From UBA1664 sp964531715 (GTDB lineage Bacteria; Pseudomonadota; Alphaproteobacteria; Micavibrionales; UBA1664): a DNA stretch of 64,000 nt. The first letter of the stretch is position 1. The number at the start of each line of letters is the position of its first letter. The position numbers were made by a program, and so were the translations under genes. Below the pieces are notes generated by a model that made no database searches, was not told the origin of the DNA, and saw only the letters and a list, made by a program, of their open reading frames with translations. This document shows, piece by piece, positions 61,649 through 64,000 of this stretch. The stretch spans positions 1 to 64,000 of the forward strand of contig CAZHEE010000001.1 of the NCBI GenBank assembly GCA_964531715.1. The letters are read 5' to 3'.

Positions 61649-62956
61649 ATGGAAGATAAAAGAGCAGAGCGTTTTCATTTTGGAAGCGAATCCGTGACGC
61701 CGGGACATCCTGATAAGTTATGTGATTTAATTTCTTGTTCGGTTTTGGATTATTTATTAGAACGTGACCCAAATGCACGTGTGGCGTGTGAAGTTGCGGC
61801 AATGAACCAAACAATTACTATTGGTGGAGAAATCTCGTCTAAGTCTAAATTGACTGAAGATGAGCTTAAAAGCATCGTTAAGAATGTCCTTGAAGAGGTT
61901 GGTTACATTGATGGTACTTACAACTATGACACAATAGATATTAATGATTTAATCATAGGTCAATCAGATGAAATCGCCGCAGGTGTGGATGCTGATGAAG
62001 ATGGAGAGTTAGGCGCAGGCGACCAAGGAATGATGATTGGTGGCGCGTGTAATCAAACACCTAGCCTTATGCCAGCCGCACTTTATTATTCCCGTAAGCT
62101 AACTCAAGAGCTTTATGAGCGTCGCAAAAATGCTGAAAAGAATGATGGTTCTTATGGTTCTTTAAGACCGGATGCAAAAGCCCAAATTATATTTGAATAT
62201 GATAAAAATCGTAACCCAATAAGAATATCTCACATTGTAATTTCATCACAGCATGATGAGTCAATGTCGCTGGAAGAACTTAGAGTCTTATTGAAAGATT
62301 TTGCTGCAGAAATTTTACCTTCTGAATATCTAAACAAAGACACAAAATTTGTTTTGGAAAAGGATCAAGAGAAAGCTGAAAAAGAAATAACAAAACTCTT
62401 TTTCAACCCTGCAGGAACATTTGTAACAGGTGGACCAGAGGGAGATGCAGGACTTACAGGGCGTAAAATTATTGTTGATACATATGGTGGCTGGTTCTCA
62501 CATGGAGGTGGAGCGTTTTCAGGGAAAGATCCAACCAAAGTTGACCGTATTGGTGCATACATGGCGCGATATATTGCAAAACATGTTGTTGCGGCAAGGC
62601 TAGCCGATGAATGTGAAGTTCAACTGACTTTTGCAATTGGTGAACCAAATGCATTATCTTTACGGGTCGATACAAAAGGAACGGCAAAAAAGCATGAACA
62701 GGATATATCCGATGCTATTCGCTCCATTATGCCAATGACTGTTTCTGGTATAATCAATCTTTTTGATGCAAACAGGCCAATCTATGCAAAAGCAGCGATG
62801 CATGGGCATTTCGGTCACGAACCTAAAGATGGTTATTTCCCATGGGAAAAAACAGATAAGGTTGATGAGCTGCGAGAAAATGTTGCAAAACTTGATAAAC
62901 AAAGAAAAAGAAAAGCATTTAAAACCGTTACATTTGGATTGCTTAGCGGACGTTAG
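61649..62956 (+). CDS. metK: S-adenosylmethionine synthetase, divergent type
   Basis: Makes SAM from methionine and ATP. 435 residues from MEDKRAERFHFG. Motifs: FGSESVTPGHPDKLCDLIS, AAGVDADEDGELGAGDQGMM, then GGPEGDAGLTGRKIIVDTYG, GGGAFSGKDPTKVDRI. All are recognisable, but several positions differ from typical proteobacterial MetK (for example VTPGHPDK and LDYLLERDPNARVACEVAAMNQ), and it is longer in the middle. Codon use is more AT-rich than trmB. The open frame extends up to 61523, but no conserved residues lie there; a TTGCAGGTATGRA motif repeats at 61603 and 61639. Confidence 0.9.
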   Translation: MEDKRAERFHFGSESVTPGHPDKLCDLISCSVLDYLLERDPNARVACEVAAMNQTITIGGEISSKSKLTEDELKSIVKNVLEEVGYIDGTYNYDTIDINDLIIGQSDEIAAGVDADEDGELGAGDQGMMIGGACNQTPSLMPAALYYSRKLTQELYERRKNAEKNDGSYGSLRPDAKAQIIFEYDKNRNPIRISHIVISSQHDESMSLEELRVLLKDFAAEILPSEYLNKDTKFVLEKDQEKAEKEITKLFFNPAGTFVTGGPEGDAGLTGRKIIVDTYGGWFSHGGGAFSGKDPTKVDRIGAYMARYIAKHVVAARLADECEVQLTFAIGEPNALSLRVDTKGTAKKHEQDISDAIRSIMPMTVSGIINLFDANRPIYAKAAMHGHFGHEPKDGYFPWEKTDKVDELRENVAKLDKQRKRKAFKTVTFGLLSGR

Positions 62957-62975
62957 ACTGCTAAGTCATTCTTAT

Positions 62976-63689
62976 ATGACAAGACCTAAACACCGATTTT
63001 ACGGCAGGCGGAAGGGGAAAACTCTCACCGCCTATCGGCAATCTTTGTTGGATAGAGAGCTTCCTAAATACCTCATCCATTCAATGTTGTCATCCCGAGC
63101 AGAGTCGAGGGATCTAAAAACGCATAAGATCTCTCCGCTCACTTTGTTCGGTCGAGATGACAATGAATTGTGGCTGGAAATCGGGTTTGGCAACGGTGAG
63201 TTCCTCGCCCACATGTCACAAGCCGAGCCTGATATTCAATTTATCGGCTGTGAGCCATTTATGAATGGGGTCGCCGCCCTCCTCGCCTATCTTCATAAGC
63301 CTGTTGAAAATCTCAAAATCTGGAATGATGATGCGCGCCTGTTGATGGATGTTTTGCCGGCTCAGTCAATAGACAGGGTTTACCTGCTCAACCCCGACCC
63401 TTGGCCAAAAAAGCGCCATGAGAAACGCCGCTTTATTAATCAAAAGACATTGGGCAGCATCGCACGAATTTTAAAAAAAGACGGGCTTTTTATTGCCTCG
63501 ACAGATGTGCGTCCTTTGGCAGACTATATGCATGGGCATCTTGAGACTCATCCTGCTTTTAAAACTCTCGATAACAGTGAAGGGTTGCAAACAACACCGC
63601 CTGAGGACTGGCCGCTCGACAAAACCCGCTACATGAAAAAAGCCCTGGGCGGTGAAGTTATCTATTGGTTGCAGTATAAACGTAAATAA
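62976..63689 (+). CDS. trmB: tRNA (guanine-N7-)-methyltransferase with repeat insert
   Basis: Methylates G46 of tRNA. 237 residues from MTRPKHRFYGRRKGKTLT. SAM motif LWLEIGFGNGEFLAHM, then IGCEPFMNGVAALL, NPDPWPKKRHEKRRFIN and the C-terminal TRYMKKALGGEVIYWLQYK. Residues about 39-63 (MLSSRAESRDL ... FGRDDN) are encoded by a family B palindrome at 63089-63163 and lie between the N-terminal segment and SAM motif I, where the family has a variable linker. It follows metK by 19 bases, as in other alphaproteobacteria. Confidence 0.93.
   Translation: MTRPKHRFYGRRKGKTLTAYRQSLLDRELPKYLIHSMLSSRAESRDLKTHKISPLTLFGRDDNELWLEIGFGNGEFLAHMSQAEPDIQFIGCEPFMNGVAALLAYLHKPVENLKIWNDDARLLMDVLPAQSIDRVYLLNPDPWPKKRHEKRRFINQKTLGSIARILKKDGLFIASTDVRPLADYMHGHLETHPAFKTLDNSEGLQTTPPEDWPLDKTRYMKKALGGEVIYWLQYKRK
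63089..63163 (+). repeat. Family B palindrome inside trmB
   Basis: TTGTCATCCCGAGC..GTCGAGGGATCT on the left and AGATCTCTCCGC...GGTCGAGATGACA on the right. It is read in a different frame from the related insert in the UDG gene, so the peptide differs (SSRAESRDL instead of IPSVVEGS). Confidence 0.85.
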
Positions 63690-63795
63690 CCCTTGATTTA
63701 TTATCTCTGATAAACTATAAATCTACTAACAACTTGATATGAATATTTCAGGTGGGCAGGAAACTGACCCGCCTTTTTTGATACTGAAAATAATT

Positions 63796-63841
63796 CTCTC
63801 TCCCTTAAGGGAGAGGGTTAGGGTTAGGGTTAGGGTGAGGG
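63796..63841 (-). repeat. Family A repeat with telomere-like GGGTTA expansion
   Basis: Hairpin CTCTCCCTT/AAGGGAGAG followed by three tandem GGGTTA units and GGGTGAGGG. Other family A copies have a single unit at this place. Confidence 0.8.
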
Positions 63842-63855
63842 AGAAAAAAATAATA

Positions 63856-63927
63856 CCCTCATCCTCAGCGGCCAGAAATTTCTGATAGAAATTCGGCCTT
63901 GTTGCCTTCTCCCTAAAGGGAGAAGGG
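63856..63927 (+). repeat. Second, diverged family A-like repeat
   Basis: CCCTCATCCTC..., an inner AGAAATTTCT palindrome, and a hairpin CCTTCTCCCT/AGGGAGAAGG. It is convergent with the previous copy. No gene in the gap 63690-63944. Confidence 0.7.
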
Positions 63928-63944
63928 TTAAATGAGAAAAACGA

Positions 63945-64000
63945 ATGATAGAACACGACCACATCCCTCACCTTGTTGACCCTGAAGGGCGTTTTGCGCC
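63945..64000 (+). CDS. Start of an unidentified gene, cut by the window end
   Basis: ATG at 63945 opens MIEHDHIPHLVDPEGRFA and runs to the window edge. It does not look like RimP, the gene often found here after trmB. Too short to name. Confidence 0.35.
   Translation, partial: MIEHDHIPHLVDPEGRFA

Noticed and set aside
61520..61650. SAM riboswitch or longer MetK N-terminus upstream of metK
   Set aside because: I looked for SAM-II, SAM-V and SAM/SAH-like patterns and found no convincing match. The extra open codons resemble no MetK and the direct repeat TTGCAGGTATG alone proves nothing.
1..64000. CRISPR array, rRNA operon or replication origin
   Set aside because: The repeats seen are dispersed palindromes without regular spacers, and no rRNA or DnaA-box cluster was recognised.

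Overview
The window reads as a low-to-moderate GC alphaproteobacterial chromosome, probably a draft or metagenome assembly, because two 10-N scaffold gaps (47851-47860 and 60360-60369) each interrupt a single gene. The class call rests on gene content and order: the sufBC(D)S-sufT-iscA cluster, ppiD next to tpiA and secG, a carD/fdxA pair, priA beside a small transaldolase, a TauE plus TIGR02186-type pair, an XRE regulator-metK-trmB block, and a textbook alphaproteobacterial SOS box (GTTC-N7-GTTC) in front of lexA. No rRNA genes, CRISPR array, prophage or replication origin were seen. One complete tRNA (Ser-UGA) is present.

Layout. 1-6.3 kb: SUF Fe-S assembly operon with a Family-1 uracil-DNA glycosylase gene between sufB and sufC and a DUF559 endonuclease-like ORF fused to the front of sufD. 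6.5-13 kb (minus strand): a three-gene unknown operon, dusA, rpsO, truB, lexA, ppiD. 13-18 kb: tpiA, secG, a membrane gene, a decayed patch (tRNA-Ser fragment plus IS630 remnant), a ferredoxin/membrane protein/ferredoxin-NADP reductase operon and tRNA-Ser. 18-26.6 kb: cell wall genes (mltB-like, rlpA, dac), then tmk-holB-metG-DMT-tatD-MBL with overlapping stops and starts. 26.6-28.7 kb: decayed IS110 and two orphan ORFs behind a consensus promoter. 28.7-36.6 kb: SDR, TauE/TIGR02186/USP, an FtsB-like protein, and the COG2907-DUF1365-cfa-LD-carboxypeptidase lipid/wall cluster. 36.8-45.6 kb: carD, fdxA, slipin pseudogene, priA, tal, a TPR protein, ETF-QO. 45.9-64 kb: zeta-like kinase, Family-4-type UDG, two lytic transglycosylases, a compact alanyl-tRNA synthetase, smpB, PBP1A, trkH, hslO, an APH-like kinase, an ABC-2 permease, XRE-metK-trmB.

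The most striking theme is a dense population of short palindromic repeats of several unrelated families. They fill nearly every intergenic gap and also sit in frame inside conserved proteins: SufD, SufS, PriA (two different families), the Family-4-type UDG and TrmB. This resembles the Rickettsia palindromic elements in behaviour. One family (A: GGGTGAGGGT arms plus a GGGAGAGGG hairpin) flanks the DUF559 ORF as an inverted pair. This suggests a compact endonuclease-bearing mobile element whose solo ends are scattered through the genome. That unit is my leading candidate for an undescribed system.
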